Source: Calendula officinalis (Eukaryota; Streptophyta; Magnoliopsida; Asterales; Asteraceae). From it: a DNA stretch of 64,000 nucleotides. The notes beneath the pieces are model-generated. The model did no database searches, was not told where the DNA came from, and saw nothing but the letters and a program-made list of their open reading frames with translations. Below, piece by piece: positions 43,496 through 60,800 of this stretch (positions within the stretch are counted from its first letter, which is position 1; each line of letters starts with the position of its first letter). Location of the stretch: the NCBI GenBank assembly GCA_963853835.1, contig OY970826.1, positions 78,486,929 through 78,550,928 on the forward strand. Reading direction: 5' to 3'. Position numbers and translations under genes: made by a program.

Positions 43496-46157
43496 TGTGA
43501 CAACTCGATATTTCTGGTATGTAACTTCATTTCATTTCTAGAACTTTCATTATTTAGAAAGCTTCTATTTTTATACATTCCTATTTCTGTCATCCTAATA
43601 CACAACAAACATACATATTTTTACACCATACATTAGTGTTTGACTATTTTAGTCAACACAACATTATTACTTTCTTATGGTGACACACTTTGAACTAAAA
43701 ATCATTTCTAAAACAATAATTTATCGGTAAAACAATAAACGTAACAATTTAAATTAAAACGTGACTCGAATGAACGAACCATCAAACCCGACAATAAGCT
43801 ATGACCGACCACCTATGTGGCCGGCCACACTCTCCCATTCGAACACCCCAAGTCGGCCGAACCCACTAGAGGGTGAGGTTGAAATTATTTGATCTTATCT
43901 TTCCCTCTTGATCCTTATCTCTAACTTTGAATTGAGAGTCTCCTTGTACAACTAAAACACTAACTCACATATCCCATATAAATACCCCCATTTGGCCGAA
44001 ACCCTAACCCTTTTGTTCCTCTTGATCGGCCAAGTAATCCCAAGCATCTCCAAGATCAAAACTCATCCCAAGCTCTCCCCATTCGATCTATTCTTCACCC
44101 GTTTGCAAGGTATACCGATTCCCCTTTAAGATTTCGTTTGTTTTCTTGTTTATTTCGGCCCTAACTCGAACCCGAGACCATGGCCAAGGCCATATGGTCT
44201 CGGTGTGCACCCTTGCCCATAAACCCGTAGCATGCTTGCATGCTTACACTCAATCGGATGCATTTAGGTGCGATTATGGCTTGATTTGTTGCTAGATCCG
44301 TTGTTAGAACCCTATATCTCTATTTTGACATGCTAAGACCCTAGATCTTGCTAGTTATGAACGAAACATCCTAGATCTAGAACCCTAGACGTGAACCTAG
44401 CTAAACTAATCACCAAACTCGAACCCTAGGCTCGATTTAGCCACAAACCCGTAGGGTTTTGGCCATTCGGCCAACCCTAGGACAAACCCTAGCCGAACCC
44501 TAAACATACATGGTTGATTTTGACTTAGACTAGCTAGATTGACCATAGTTGAATTTGGTTGACCGAATTATAGTATACTCTAAACCCTAGCCGAAATCTA
44601 GAAACCCTAGTTGACTTTTGTTGGCTAATGTTGACCAATGTTGACCAATAAGTCAAACCGGGTCAAGGCCGGATCTTGACCCAAACCGTGGACCCAAACC
44701 CGAATACCCAATCGGGCCAAGGCCCGTACTTGGCCCATATCGATCTACTTTAGTCCATCGGGCCCGAACCTTAGTTGGCTCATTAGTATCCAAGCCCATT
44801 TGGACCAAAGCCCAAACCTTTGGCCCATACCTAACCAAACCGAACCCAATTGGGCCAAGCCCAATTCATGGCCCAATCTAAGTGGACCTAAGCCCATTAA
44901 GGCCCATTAAGCCCATTAGGCCCAATCGGCCCAATCTAGTCCCAATAAGCCTAACCCAAGCCCATTTCATTTCATTTCATTTCGAAGTCCATTTCATTTC
45001 ATCTCATTTCATTTCGACCTATTAAGGTCCAATAACCCAAATTCATTCGATGTCACAAAACATAAAACATAACATGAAATACATATTACTTAACTTATAT
45101 CGTATATAGAATCGCCTGTGTTAGCTTAATCTAATCATTAGTTAAATTATTTAGGAAGCTAGGAGTCTCCAAAGGATTCCTCTGTCTTAAGTATTTGTCG
45201 CTAAGCTTTGCCAGGTGAGTCCACAGACCCCTTTTACTCTTTTTACTATTTTTATAAACTTTGGGGTGGAAAACATAAACACAACTGCTACTGTTTTACT
45301 ATGACTGTACAACAACATCTATACATTTTCATTATCGCATTGGCATGACAAATAATTATTATACCGGACTAAGGTTGCCAGCAATCATTAACTAGTGGAT
45401 CTAGACCATGGATATGCAGATAGTACTATTGGCTGACACTCATCCTCCCAACAAACGTTAGATCTTTACTTGGTTTATCCAAGACATCTCCGAGAGTGTA
45501 TATCCATAAAATAACATAACATACTGGAGTTGAAGTGTTGATTGTGGACTTAGGGGTTGGTATATTAACTCAATAGACTAGCTACCTGTTGGGGATAACA
45601 GTTCATGCGATGTCAAACATAACAACTTGTTCAACACATTTTCATAAACAAAACTAGTAATTGTAGATATTCTACAATTACACTTCACTTTTCATATTTA
45701 CTTCTCTTATCATATGAGTGTTGAACCTTATACATTTTTCAGTCATAAACCATTTTCATAACAAATATTTTGAGTAGCAAAACACTTTACTTTACTTTAC
45801 TCTTTACTCTAACCCTGTGGATTCACTCAACATTATTGTTGACCCTTTTACTATTTATATTTTTCCAGGTAATTAGGTGCAGTGGAGTTTGGAGGATATG
45901 AGCATTGGGATTGTCGTGAGCCATGATTAAAACATTAAGTTTACGAACAATCATTTCATTTCAAACAATTTCTATTTTAGGAAACTTACTATTTTTGGAA
46001 ACTTTATACTTTTGGAAAGTGAAACAAACCTTTATTTTTCGTTAATGCGTGGTTGTTTGTTTACTTAATTTTTGCTATGTTGTCATGAACGTTACACCTT
46101 CGTTCTTCCGCAAAACATTTTAAATGAAGTAAAACTCATTTTTGGCGGGGTGTGACA
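43496..46157 (+). repeat. 3' LTR of gypsy E (2662 bp)
   Basis: Same termini as the 5' LTR. Differences include CTCTAGAGGG versus CACTAGAGGG, ACACAAACTCA versus ACACTAACTCA, and small indels in the CATTTC repeats. Confidence 0.93.
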
Positions 46158-46617
46158 ATTCAACCATATGCAAACATTGTAATCTGCTAGAGGAAGATGT
46201 GGAACACACATTTCTCCATTGTCCACTTACTGTTGAGGTATTAACCTGGATTTTTAGGTGGTGCGTAATTGCATTACCGGCGTTTAATTCAATTGTGGAT
46301 CTCATAGAATTCGGTACAACTTGGGGAAATTGTTCAAAGAAAAAGAAAGTAGTAACAATGGTAATCCAATGTACCATTTGGTGCATTTGGAAGGCAATGA
46401 ATGAGGTGCTATTCAACAATAAACATCAATCTAGTATGGTTATAGCCGGAGAAGTTACTTCAACTACATTTTTATGGATGAAACATAGGAGTAAAATCAC
46501 TTGTAATTGGTTTGATTGGTGTGTTTGTCCTTTTTCTTCTTTTTGTATTTTTGTCTTTCTCTTAGCTTGTTGCTAAGTTTGTCTTAATATATTTGTCGTT
46601 TCCAAAAAAAAAATTAT
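46158..46617 (+). pseudogene. LINE ORF2 C-terminal fragment, part 2, with poly(A)
   Basis: Resumes after the gypsy insertion with STICKHCNLLEEDVEHTFLHC (zf-RVT). It continues past TTIWCI, because TGG here replaces the TGA seen in the left arm, to CVCPFSSF...LLACC and TAA at 46574-46576. The A run at ~46605-46613 is the LINE tail. Confidence 0.85.
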
Positions 46618-46814
46618 ATATAGATATGAGGCTAAAGTAAGAAGATTAGTAGGAATCAGTACAATTTAGTAAACATTAAGGGGTCGTGGTGTATCTTGCA
46701 TTGAATTGTTTGGCATTCATAATTTGACATCAAAATTAAATTCTCCTATATATACAATTCCCATTCAAGTTATACTGTTCATAATTGTTTTTTTCTTTTT
46801 GTGAAATCTCGATG

Positions 46815-46905
46815 TAAGTAGAGCTGTTAAGGAGTAAGGACATCGTTTCTAACCTATAGGTGGAGGGTTCAAAACCCACCTCCACCTTTTTTTTTTTTTT
46901 TTTGC
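46815..46905 (+). repeat. tRNA-like (SINE-head-like) remnant, right arm
   Basis: TAGAGCTGTTAAGGAG followed by GGGTTCAAAACCC and then CACCTCCACC and a long T run. Mirrors 2478-2550. Confidence 0.35.
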
Positions 46906-47418
46906 TTCTTTTCTTTTTCTTTTTTGCCTTTTTTTTTTTTGCTTCTTTTCTTTTTCTTTTTCTCTTTTTTGCTTCTGCGAAAATTTTATTTTCTTTTGCT
47001 TCTCTTTTCTATTTTTTTATTTGTTGTTTTACTATCATTTTTGTTTCAATTTAATATAGCATTAGATAGTTTTTTTCCCTCTAACTTTATATTCAATATT
47101 TTCTTCAATATATATTTCTAACATAATATAATTAACTAAATTATATTTAACAAAATTAAATATGCTTATACAACGTATTTTGTTCTAGAAATTATAATAT
47201 ACTTTTAAGAACTATAGTTTTTATATTTTAACGACGATAAATAACATATATGAATCTATAAAAAATTTACTAAATAAAACTGAATTACTCAAAGTCAAAA
47301 AGAAGAGAACCGCACTAATCCATTATATGTCAGTAAAATACCATTATACACCATATACGTCAATAAACGATATAAGGGGTTTCACCAATCTTCGCAAATA
47401 CATATACGTTTTAAAATA
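46906..47418. other. T/C-rich then AT-rich right-arm DNA
   Basis: The pyrimidine run at 46888-47010 yields Phe-rich open frames on the plus strand that are compositional artefacts. Nothing else recognised. Confidence 0.55.
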
Positions 47419-47449
47419 CCCGCCGCAACGCGCGGGGCGTACCTACTAG
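47419..47449 (+). mobile_element. Helitron-like 3' terminus (right arm)
   Basis: CCCGCCGCAACGCGCGGGG hairpin, then CGTACCTA and CTAG with T following. Same as 1929-1962 in reverse complement. Confidence 0.55.

Positions 47450-48558
<1,109 letters not shown>

Positions 48559-48631
<73 letters not shown>
48559..48631. repeat. (TA)n microsatellite
   Basis: TA repeats between the foldback MITE and the next element end. Confidence 0.95.
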
Positions 48632-48634
<3 letters not shown>

Positions 48635-49040
48635 GTGAGATCGAGTGAGGACTCAAAAGTCGGTGAGGACTGCGAGGACAAATCTTAGCCTCTTGATTGA
48701 AAAAATGAGTGATCAAGATGCAATGTTATTTATCATCAAAATCTCATGAGATACAATGACATTTTGGTAATTAAATTCGAGATATTGGATATTTCTTGTA
48801 AAGGGTAAAGTTTGTAAGGGCATTTTGGAAAAAAAAAAAAAAACATATAAAAATTTGTGACATGCGCTTGGAAGCTGCACTTCTCCACTCGCCGCCATGT
48901 TTTACGTTGTGATTGGTTAGAGCCTTTTATTTTTCCACCCACTTATGTTTTTCGGGCATAACTTTTGTTTTTTGAAAAAAAAAAATTTGAAAAAACCAAA
49001 TTTAGGGGTCCCTCATCAAATACATTAATGTGTCTTCCAT
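48632..49040. mobile_element. MITE-like segment (right-arm copy)
   Basis: Reverse complement of about 720-1113. Starts GAAGTGAGATCGAG and ends near CTTCCATGAT, where the left arm has ~90 bp more. Confidence 0.5.
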
Positions 49041-49051
49041 GATATATATAT

Positions 49052-54915
<5,864 letters not shown>

Positions 54916-54923
54916 TATATCTA

Positions 54924-55217
54924 CTTCCTTCGATTCAAAACAGTGGCACACTTTTCTTTTTATATTGATTCAAAATAAGTGATACATTTTGAAAAATTAC
55001 CTTATTCGGCAAAAAATAGTGGGACCCACATCCACTAACTATCTATTTTAACAAAATTAAACGTCTAATAATTTTTAAACATTATTAACACCACTTTATT
55101 CAAAAAGTGTGGCACCCACACTAACCATTCCATTAATCTAATTTAATAATCATCATAATCTTTTGCCTCAAAAACTATGAAACCCAAAGTATGTCACTTA
55201 TTTTGAATCGAAAGAAG
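54924..55217. mobile_element. Stowaway-like MITE 2 (294 bp)
   Basis: Begins CTTCCTTCGATTCAAAACAG and ends ACTTATTTTGAATCGAAAGAAG, flanked by TA. It contains a second internal TGATTCAAAATAAGTGATAC near its left end, so the terminus is partly duplicated. It shares words with MITE 1 in reversed order. Confidence 0.82.
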
Positions 55218-55618
55218 TATAATATTTTGCATCAGTTGAATAAATAGTAACTTAACCAATTACATTCTGCCAGCACTCAATTATTGTTTTGCTATTTAAC
55301 AATTGTAGGCGGAATAAAAGTATAATAGGGATTGTGCGTGAGTGGCAAAGCGCGTCTTCTAATTAACCATAGGTCTTGAGTTTCTCTGCCTTTTTCTCCA
55401 TTCAATTAACTTTCTTGAAATTTCATTTTACTCCTTTAAACTTTAACTCTTTTTAAATGACAATTTACTACAACTGAACTTTAGTGGTTAATGTCTATAT
55501 TCATTCTAAAAAGATGGTTTTCAGTTAACATTCTTTTGGTGTCATATGAAAATCTCTACGTGATTACGCATGATAAAAAACCTACTAGTTTATATACATC
55601 TATCTTCTTTGAAATACA
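55218..55618. other. Intergenic DNA with possible Helitron-like end
   Basis: No gene. 55538-55590 (GGTGTCATATGAAAATCTCT ... CTACTAGTT) shares its start and CTAGT end with 58803-58853. A tRNA-like word pattern at 55335-55390 is weak. Confidence 0.4.
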
Positions 55619-56610
55619 TGTTGGGTCGCTGAAAAGTATCCCCCGCTGAAGGGATTTAATGAAGATAAAAAGGCAAATAGTTAGAAGACAATCTGAGGAT
55701 CAGTTCCTCGGATTGTGGGTAAATGAATCTAATCAGTTCGGGTTTCAGTTACCCGGCTACACTTTTTGATCACTATCTGAAACAACAATCAATTCCCCGT
55801 GCAGAATCAGATATTGATCAACAGATCAGATAGTTGTAGCAGGTTCATCGCACACTTGACAATAACGTTGAACCATTGAACAGATACCTCTCTAAGCAAA
55901 ACTCTTAGTGAAGGTCACTGAAGCTGAATGCCATCTGAAGAAGCATGAGTATCCGAAGACTCATAGAGATCTGAAGCATACAAAGGCCCGAAGTTTCAGT
56001 GTCACAGAAAGACACAAGTAAAGCACAAGTTAGTGTATCGCTGATAAAGGAAATATCTTGCAAATCTTCTAGAAGATATCGGCGATCACAAGACGACAGA
56101 AAGTACTGTCTGAATTCCGTTAGTAGTGCTCGTCGCATGAAATATCATCTGCACCAACGGAATTCTCACACATGGATTTGATCGATCATTCCTTTGGCAC
56201 CATATTTCCCAATGCTACAAATTGAGGACTTAGCGATCGAATTCAGTGTGCACCCAACAAGTCTACACGCTGCTAAAATTACTCCAGATCTTTATTCTTT
56301 AAGCAGTGTGTAAACAACCAGTAATCCTTAGTTACTTGATTTGAGAATTGAATCTTTGTAACAAAGGTGTCTGGTCTTGTGTCTGGTCATTTGTTGATCA
56401 GAACTTGTCTAGATAGTATCTGTTATTGTCTATATCATGCAAGCAGTTTAGTTAAGATTTGTTCTTAGCTATTCCGCAAACTGCTTGCTACTTTATCGTA
56501 TCATTATTGATTAATAAAAAAAAGTTTAAAAAGTGTTGAGTATTGCCTTAATTTTTATTTTGTCAGTAAAAGCGTATAAGTGTGTTATTTCACTTATCAC
56601 GGGACTAAAA
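55619..56610 (+). mobile_element. Candidate solo LTR (992 bp)
   Basis: Starts TGTTGGGTCGC and ends TCACGGGACTAAAA, flanked by ATACA at 55614-55618 and 56611-56615. The final dinucleotide is AA rather than CA. The start and the CGGGAC ending resemble longer Sirevirus LTRs. No internal sequence on either side. No coding potential; the frame at 55905-56138 is not recognisable. Confidence 0.45.
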
Positions 56611-56615
56611 ATACA

Positions 56616-56934
56616 CTTAATTACTTTTTGGTTCAACGACGTAACTCTTTAACAAGTTTAAATTAGTATTCACCATATATCTTTTTTAAGGATAATTTTC
56701 TTATTAACACCGCCCTATCAAGAAGCTAGGACGAAGAATAAAACATTATGTTTTCTAGATTAGACCCGGGTTATAAAACCAAATGGTTCAATTAGAAGTG
56801 TCATAATCAAAATACCCCCTCAATGTATATAATATGTGATTAATCTTGACTATTAGATCTTATAGATCAATGGTTGAGATTTGTTCCTCGGAACTTTGTA
56901 AAAATGATGGACCTCCTTGAACGCAACTCACATA
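56616..56934. other. Intergenic DNA
   Basis: Nothing recognised. Confidence 0.5.
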
Positions 56935-57025
56935 CTTCCTCCGTTTCAAAATAAGTGATACAAATTAGAGTTCACGCTTTTTGAGCCAAAATATGATTAT
57001 GAAGGTTAATTAGATTAAATTTGAT
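56935..57025. mobile_element. Stowaway-like MITE 3, left half
   Basis: CTTCCTCCGTTTCAAAATAA after a TA. The element is interrupted at 57026 by a hAT-like element. After the insertion, sequence resumes at 57646, but no matching right TIR is visible, so this copy is truncated. Confidence 0.65.
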
Positions 57026-57645
57026 TAGGGGTGTTCGTTTGGACGGTTTGGTTTTATCCGATCCAAATAGGTGAAACCAAATACAATCCGGTTTTCAAAA
57101 GTTCAAACAGAACCGTCCAAACTAATTTGAAAACCAAACCGATCCGAACCAAATAACAATTTGGTTGGTTTGGTTTTATCCGTTTGGTTTTTCCATAAAA
57201 TTTACAAAATATTCCAAAAGTATATAACATAAATAATATTAAGTTCATAGCTTGTGACACTCACAATCATATATGCAAAAAATTTGACATTAACTTTATC
57301 AAAAACTCTAAAAGATTGGTACATAACCTACTGATACAATATAAAATGGAACAAGTGTTAGTATATAAATCAATTTACTATAAGAAATGTAAAGAAAAGG
57401 GAAATCAAAATTGCTTACAATGGAAACCAACAAGTTTTAGTATATAAATCAATTTACTATATATTACTATTCGGTTTTTTTGGACAATCTGGTTTTCACA
57501 ACGGAAACCAAATCCAATCCGAAATCCAAACTATTAATTTGGTTCAAGTCCAAACCGATCCAAAAATCATATAACCAATCCAAATAGTCCGATCCAAAAT
57601 GTCCAATTGGACAATCCGGTTATATCCGAATAGTGAACACCCCTA
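57026..57645. mobile_element. hAT-like non-autonomous element (620 bp)
   Basis: Termini TAGGGGTGTTC ... GAACACCCCTA, with an 8-bp target duplication AATTTGAT at 57018-57025 and 57646-57653. The 8-bp duplication and TAGGGGTG ends fit hAT. Subterminal regions are dense in GGTTTGGTT / AACCAAACC words in both orientations, as expected for transposase binding sites. No coding capacity. Confidence 0.88.
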
Positions 57646-57653
57646 AATTTGAT

Positions 57654-57789
57654 AGTTAGTAGATTAAATATGATAATGAAGGTTAATTAGATTAACTATA
57701 TGAGTCGTGTTTATGTTGAAAGTAAGTAGATAACCCATTTATAAAACATTCATGACATAATAAAACCAGATAAAAAAAACTAATGGCCA
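57654..57789. other. Intergenic DNA after hAT element
   Basis: Contains TATGATAATGAAGGTTAATT at 57668, a near copy of sequence just before the hAT element (56993). No gene. Confidence 0.5.
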
Positions 57790-58090
57790 TTACAAGTACA
57801 TGTGGCTAGTAAGTATACTACTCGTAATTAAACTCCGTGACACCAACCATGGCGGAAACCACTTGAGAAACAGTGGTACTGTGTTTAAAAGTTTGATTCT
57901 TGAGGGGGTTTTAGAGATTTGTGAAGGGTTTTTGGTGATAAGATTGGTGTGAGTGGGGATGTGAAATTGAGATCTTAGGGTGAAGCTCTTCATGGTGATT
58001 GTTTTTATGTTTTGGAGCCTCGAAATGTGTTTTGTAATGAAGATGGGAGGACATACTGCAGTGAGTGGTGGTTGTTATCTGATCTAAATT
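57790..58090 (-). pseudogene. Possible plastid-targeted gene fragment, frameshifted
   Basis: On the minus strand an ATG at 57993 opens a 67-codon frame starting MKSFTLRSQFHIPTHTNL. It is rich in Ser/Thr/Lys and lacks acidic residues, as chloroplast transit peptides often are. A second frame just downstream reads HSTTVSQVVSAMVGVTEFNYE then a stop, more protein-like than the continuation of the first. A one- or two-base frameshift between them would join a short exon. I do not recognise the family, and it may be coincidence. Confidence 0.25.
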
Positions 58091-59238
58091 TGATATGGAA
58101 ATATACTTTTGGCCACCAAACTTTTGTATTTTCCTGATTGACCCCAATAACTATATTTATCTTGCCAAATGTATTTTTCATTCCATTTCGTGACGAGGCA
58201 TATATTTATAGTACGATGACAGTTGAAGTAAATGTTGTTTCAATAATTGTATCTTGAATTTTGTAATCTACAAGTGTTTTAATTTATCAAAATCTAAATT
58301 TTCTTTTATTTATATATTATATAATATATTTAATCATATTATATAACATACATTTATGAGCTAAGATGAAGAGTGCACTTCCAATATAATTTTCACATGT
58401 AATTTTGTGTTTTTGTTGGCAAGTTGCAGCTGAATGCTTACACGGGAAAGCAATTACGTACGAAAATTGAGGAAAAACAAATTTAGAAAATACATTCATA
58501 AACTTACATCTCCCTTAATTTTGAGAAAAGATCTTAGTGTCCCTATGATTGAATATCATACATTAAAATTAATATCCAACACAAAAAAAAAATATTTATA
58601 TACTATTAATACTATTACTAATATCTTTTTATAAAGATCTGAAATAAGTCTAAATTTTCAGTTGACATAAGTTGAAAACACTCCTACACATCTATATAAT
58701 AACTAAGGGCTTTTTCTTTTATACAATCAAGAGAATAACACAGGCGACACATATAGTTTAACGTTGTACAAACAAAACGTTTTCCGATATAAATTATATT
58801 TTGGGTGTCGTATGAAAATCTCTGCAGAGTCGCGCAAGTATAATGTACTAGTATAGAAAAAAAAAACAAACAAATAAACAGTAGCAGTAACTGTCCAAGG
58901 AGCATAACGTGGAGAATGGGAGCTCGGCGTGCAACCTTCGATGCAAAAACCAAATATCGGATATTTAAAACTGGTTAAAAAAAAGTCGATGTTAACCCGA
59001 ACCAAAACCGGTCATACCGGTTACACAATTCAGCTAAAAAAACCCTGATAAAATCCAATCCAAATTTTACGAAAACCGGTGTAAGGACCTGGTCAAAATA
59101 CACGCTCATCAACACTAACAACATTCCAATAACTATTTAAATACAATAAACCATTCGAATCCGATAATGATTATATAAAATATAGCTAATGGACCAAGAC
59201 CTCACTACTAAGAATTTCTATGGATACAAACCAACTAA
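58091..59238. other. AT-rich intergenic DNA
   Basis: No gene supported. A Helitron-like CTAGT end candidate is at 58803-58853. Short frames on both strands here lack recognisable features. Confidence 0.5.
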
Positions 59239-59509
59239 TGTTAGGACTAGTTTTGAGCATTCAAGATGTAATTAACTTTTCTTAACTAGTTAAATGGTGT
59301 TTAGAGTTAGGAGATATATATAGGATATCTAACCTTGTTTTATGTAAGCTTTCCTCACTTAATTGAATTACAATTCAATTAAAATTTGAAAGCCTTCCCT
59401 CCACCTCCATCTTCTCTCAAGAACACACACATTAAAACACACACTTAATTCTTCAAATCTTATCAAATCACCATGAATTAGCTTGAATTCGATTGCAATA
59501 GCTTCATCA
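59239..59509 (+). repeat. 5' LTR of copia D (271 bp)
   Basis: Begins TGTTAGGACTAG and ends AGCTTCATCA. TATA-like GATATATATAGG at about 59311. The 3' partner is outside the window, so the boundary rests on the primer site and comparison with the other LTRs. Confidence 0.85.
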
Positions 59510-59510
59510 C

Positions 59511-59522
59511 TTGGTATCAGAG
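59511..59522 (+). promoter_or_regulatory. Primer binding site, initiator Met-tRNA type (copia D)
   Basis: TTGGTATCAGAGC follows the LTR end by one base. Complementary to initiator Met-tRNA. Confidence 0.9.
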
Positions 59523-59949
59523 CTCAATCCTTCAAGAAGCAGATCCAATTTCGTGGTGATTCATTCTAGATCTGGAAATCAAGTGAAAAAGTTTTTGTTC
59601 GTCTCTATGAAAATTAATCTGCAAATTTTTCGGTTTGAAATGATGTTTTGATTGAAGATTCATGTTTATCCAGTGATTCTAATAAGAATAGAATCAAATT
59701 TCAATCTAATCCATCAACAAATCACCTCAATTTTGTGATTTTTGTGAAAAACATGAAAACTTAAAAAGTCGACTGATAATCCGAAATCGAAGGCTAGTTT
59801 GATCCGTTTTGAGTTGTATGATCGGATCAAACTGTTAGAAATTGATTTTCTAACGTTTTGTGCTTTAAATCATTGTATTTGGTTGAGAATTGAAGAAAAT
59901 AGGATCAATTTTGTAAGCTTTTGAGAGTTACGAACGTACCTGTTGAAGG

Positions 59950-60415
59950 TTCTCGGCCTCAAGAACAAGTTCAAAGAGTTCGGCTCACAACTTCGGCTCA
60001 CGGTCTTCGGCTAAAACTTGTTCGGCTCCACTTGTTCGGCTCGAACTCAGGTCTTCGGCTCAAACTTCCAGGATTGAAAGTGTTCGACTTCGGCTTCTAA
60101 GGAGTTCGACTTCTAGACAGTGTACGGCTTTACACTTTGTTCGGCTTCAATCACTCTTCGACTCAAACTGTTCTGCTGCTCGGCTTCAATCAATATTCGG
60201 CAACACATAATCGATTTCAAACACAGATTCGACAACACAGGTTCAATAAATCAACCAGGCCTTCGGAAATTTTCAATCTTCAATCGATCAGTTCAATCTT
60301 CAATCGATCGATACTGCGTTCCGACTTCAATCTTCAATCCCGTCAAATTATTCGGCCCTAATCAAAGTGATACCAAGTCTTCGGCCCTAATAAAGTATTC
60401 GGCCCCAATCACTTT
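59950..60415 (+). repeat. Leader array of TTCGGC motifs (copia D)
   Basis: About fifteen TTCGGC copies, mostly followed by TC or TT rather than CCGAA; three near the end (60347-60410) read TTCGGCCC. The self-complementary extension seen in B is mostly missing here. Confidence 0.75.
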
Positions 60416-60800
60416 AAGCCCAAAAACGTGATACCAGCCCAATACAACATCTTGACAATTGTTTTTATTTTCAGCCCAACATTTAATTTGGTGAACCCAA
60501 CGTCAAGTATGATATGCTTTGAGCCCATATCTTACGTTTTAATTCAATTTCAATTTCTTAACAAGCCCAAATCTTAACAAACCCAAACAAATTCAATTTC
60601 TCCTTTGAGCCCAATCCAACTAAATTCAATTCCTTAAACCCAATACAACAATTTAATTCAAGGATTATACACTTAACCTAACACCCGAAAACGTTTAAAT
60701 TTTTCTTTTTCACCCAAACACAAGAGATTTAAATTTCTTTTAACCCGACAACGAAACACGAGAACTTTATTCCTTTTTTCACATAAAATCATTTTTCACA
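60416..60800 (+). other. Leader of copia D, AGCCCAA-rich
   Basis: Repeated AGCCCAA, AACCCAA and AATTCAATTTC words; no ORF. It runs up to the gag ATG at 60801. Confidence 0.5.

Larger units (their letters stand above)
35120..46157 (+). mobile_element. Gypsy element E, near-complete chromovirus-like LTR retrotransposon
   Basis: 11.04 kb, bounded by ~2.66-kb LTRs and target duplication ATTCA (35115-35119 and 46158-46162), inserted in the LINE fragment. Order: 5' LTR, Met-tRNA primer site, an extra 146-codon ORF, gag-pol with an apparent gag intron and one nonsense codon, polypurine tract, 3' LTR. Protease, RT, RNase H, integrase order defines Ty3/gypsy. The C-terminal chromodomain-like segment and long LTRs fit the Tekay/Del type. 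LTRs show scattered substitutions and a 5-bp length difference, so it is older than B and C by this crude measure. Confidence 0.93.

Noticed and set aside
43033..43608. 191-codon minus-strand frame over the end of gypsy pol and LTR
   Set aside because: Antisense shadow spanning pol and LTR, with no recognisable domain.
46860..47121. Phe-rich frames resembling membrane proteins
   Set aside because: Produced by a T/C-rich run that mirrors a purine run in the left arm.
55335..55390. tRNA gene
   Set aside because: Only loose resemblance to A and B boxes; no acceptor stem and the B box is poor.
55619..56610. Endogenous pararetrovirus leader
   Set aside because: Word style recalled caulimovirid leaders, but no coat, movement or RT sequence and no promoter elements are present; the flanking ATACA repeats favour a solo LTR.
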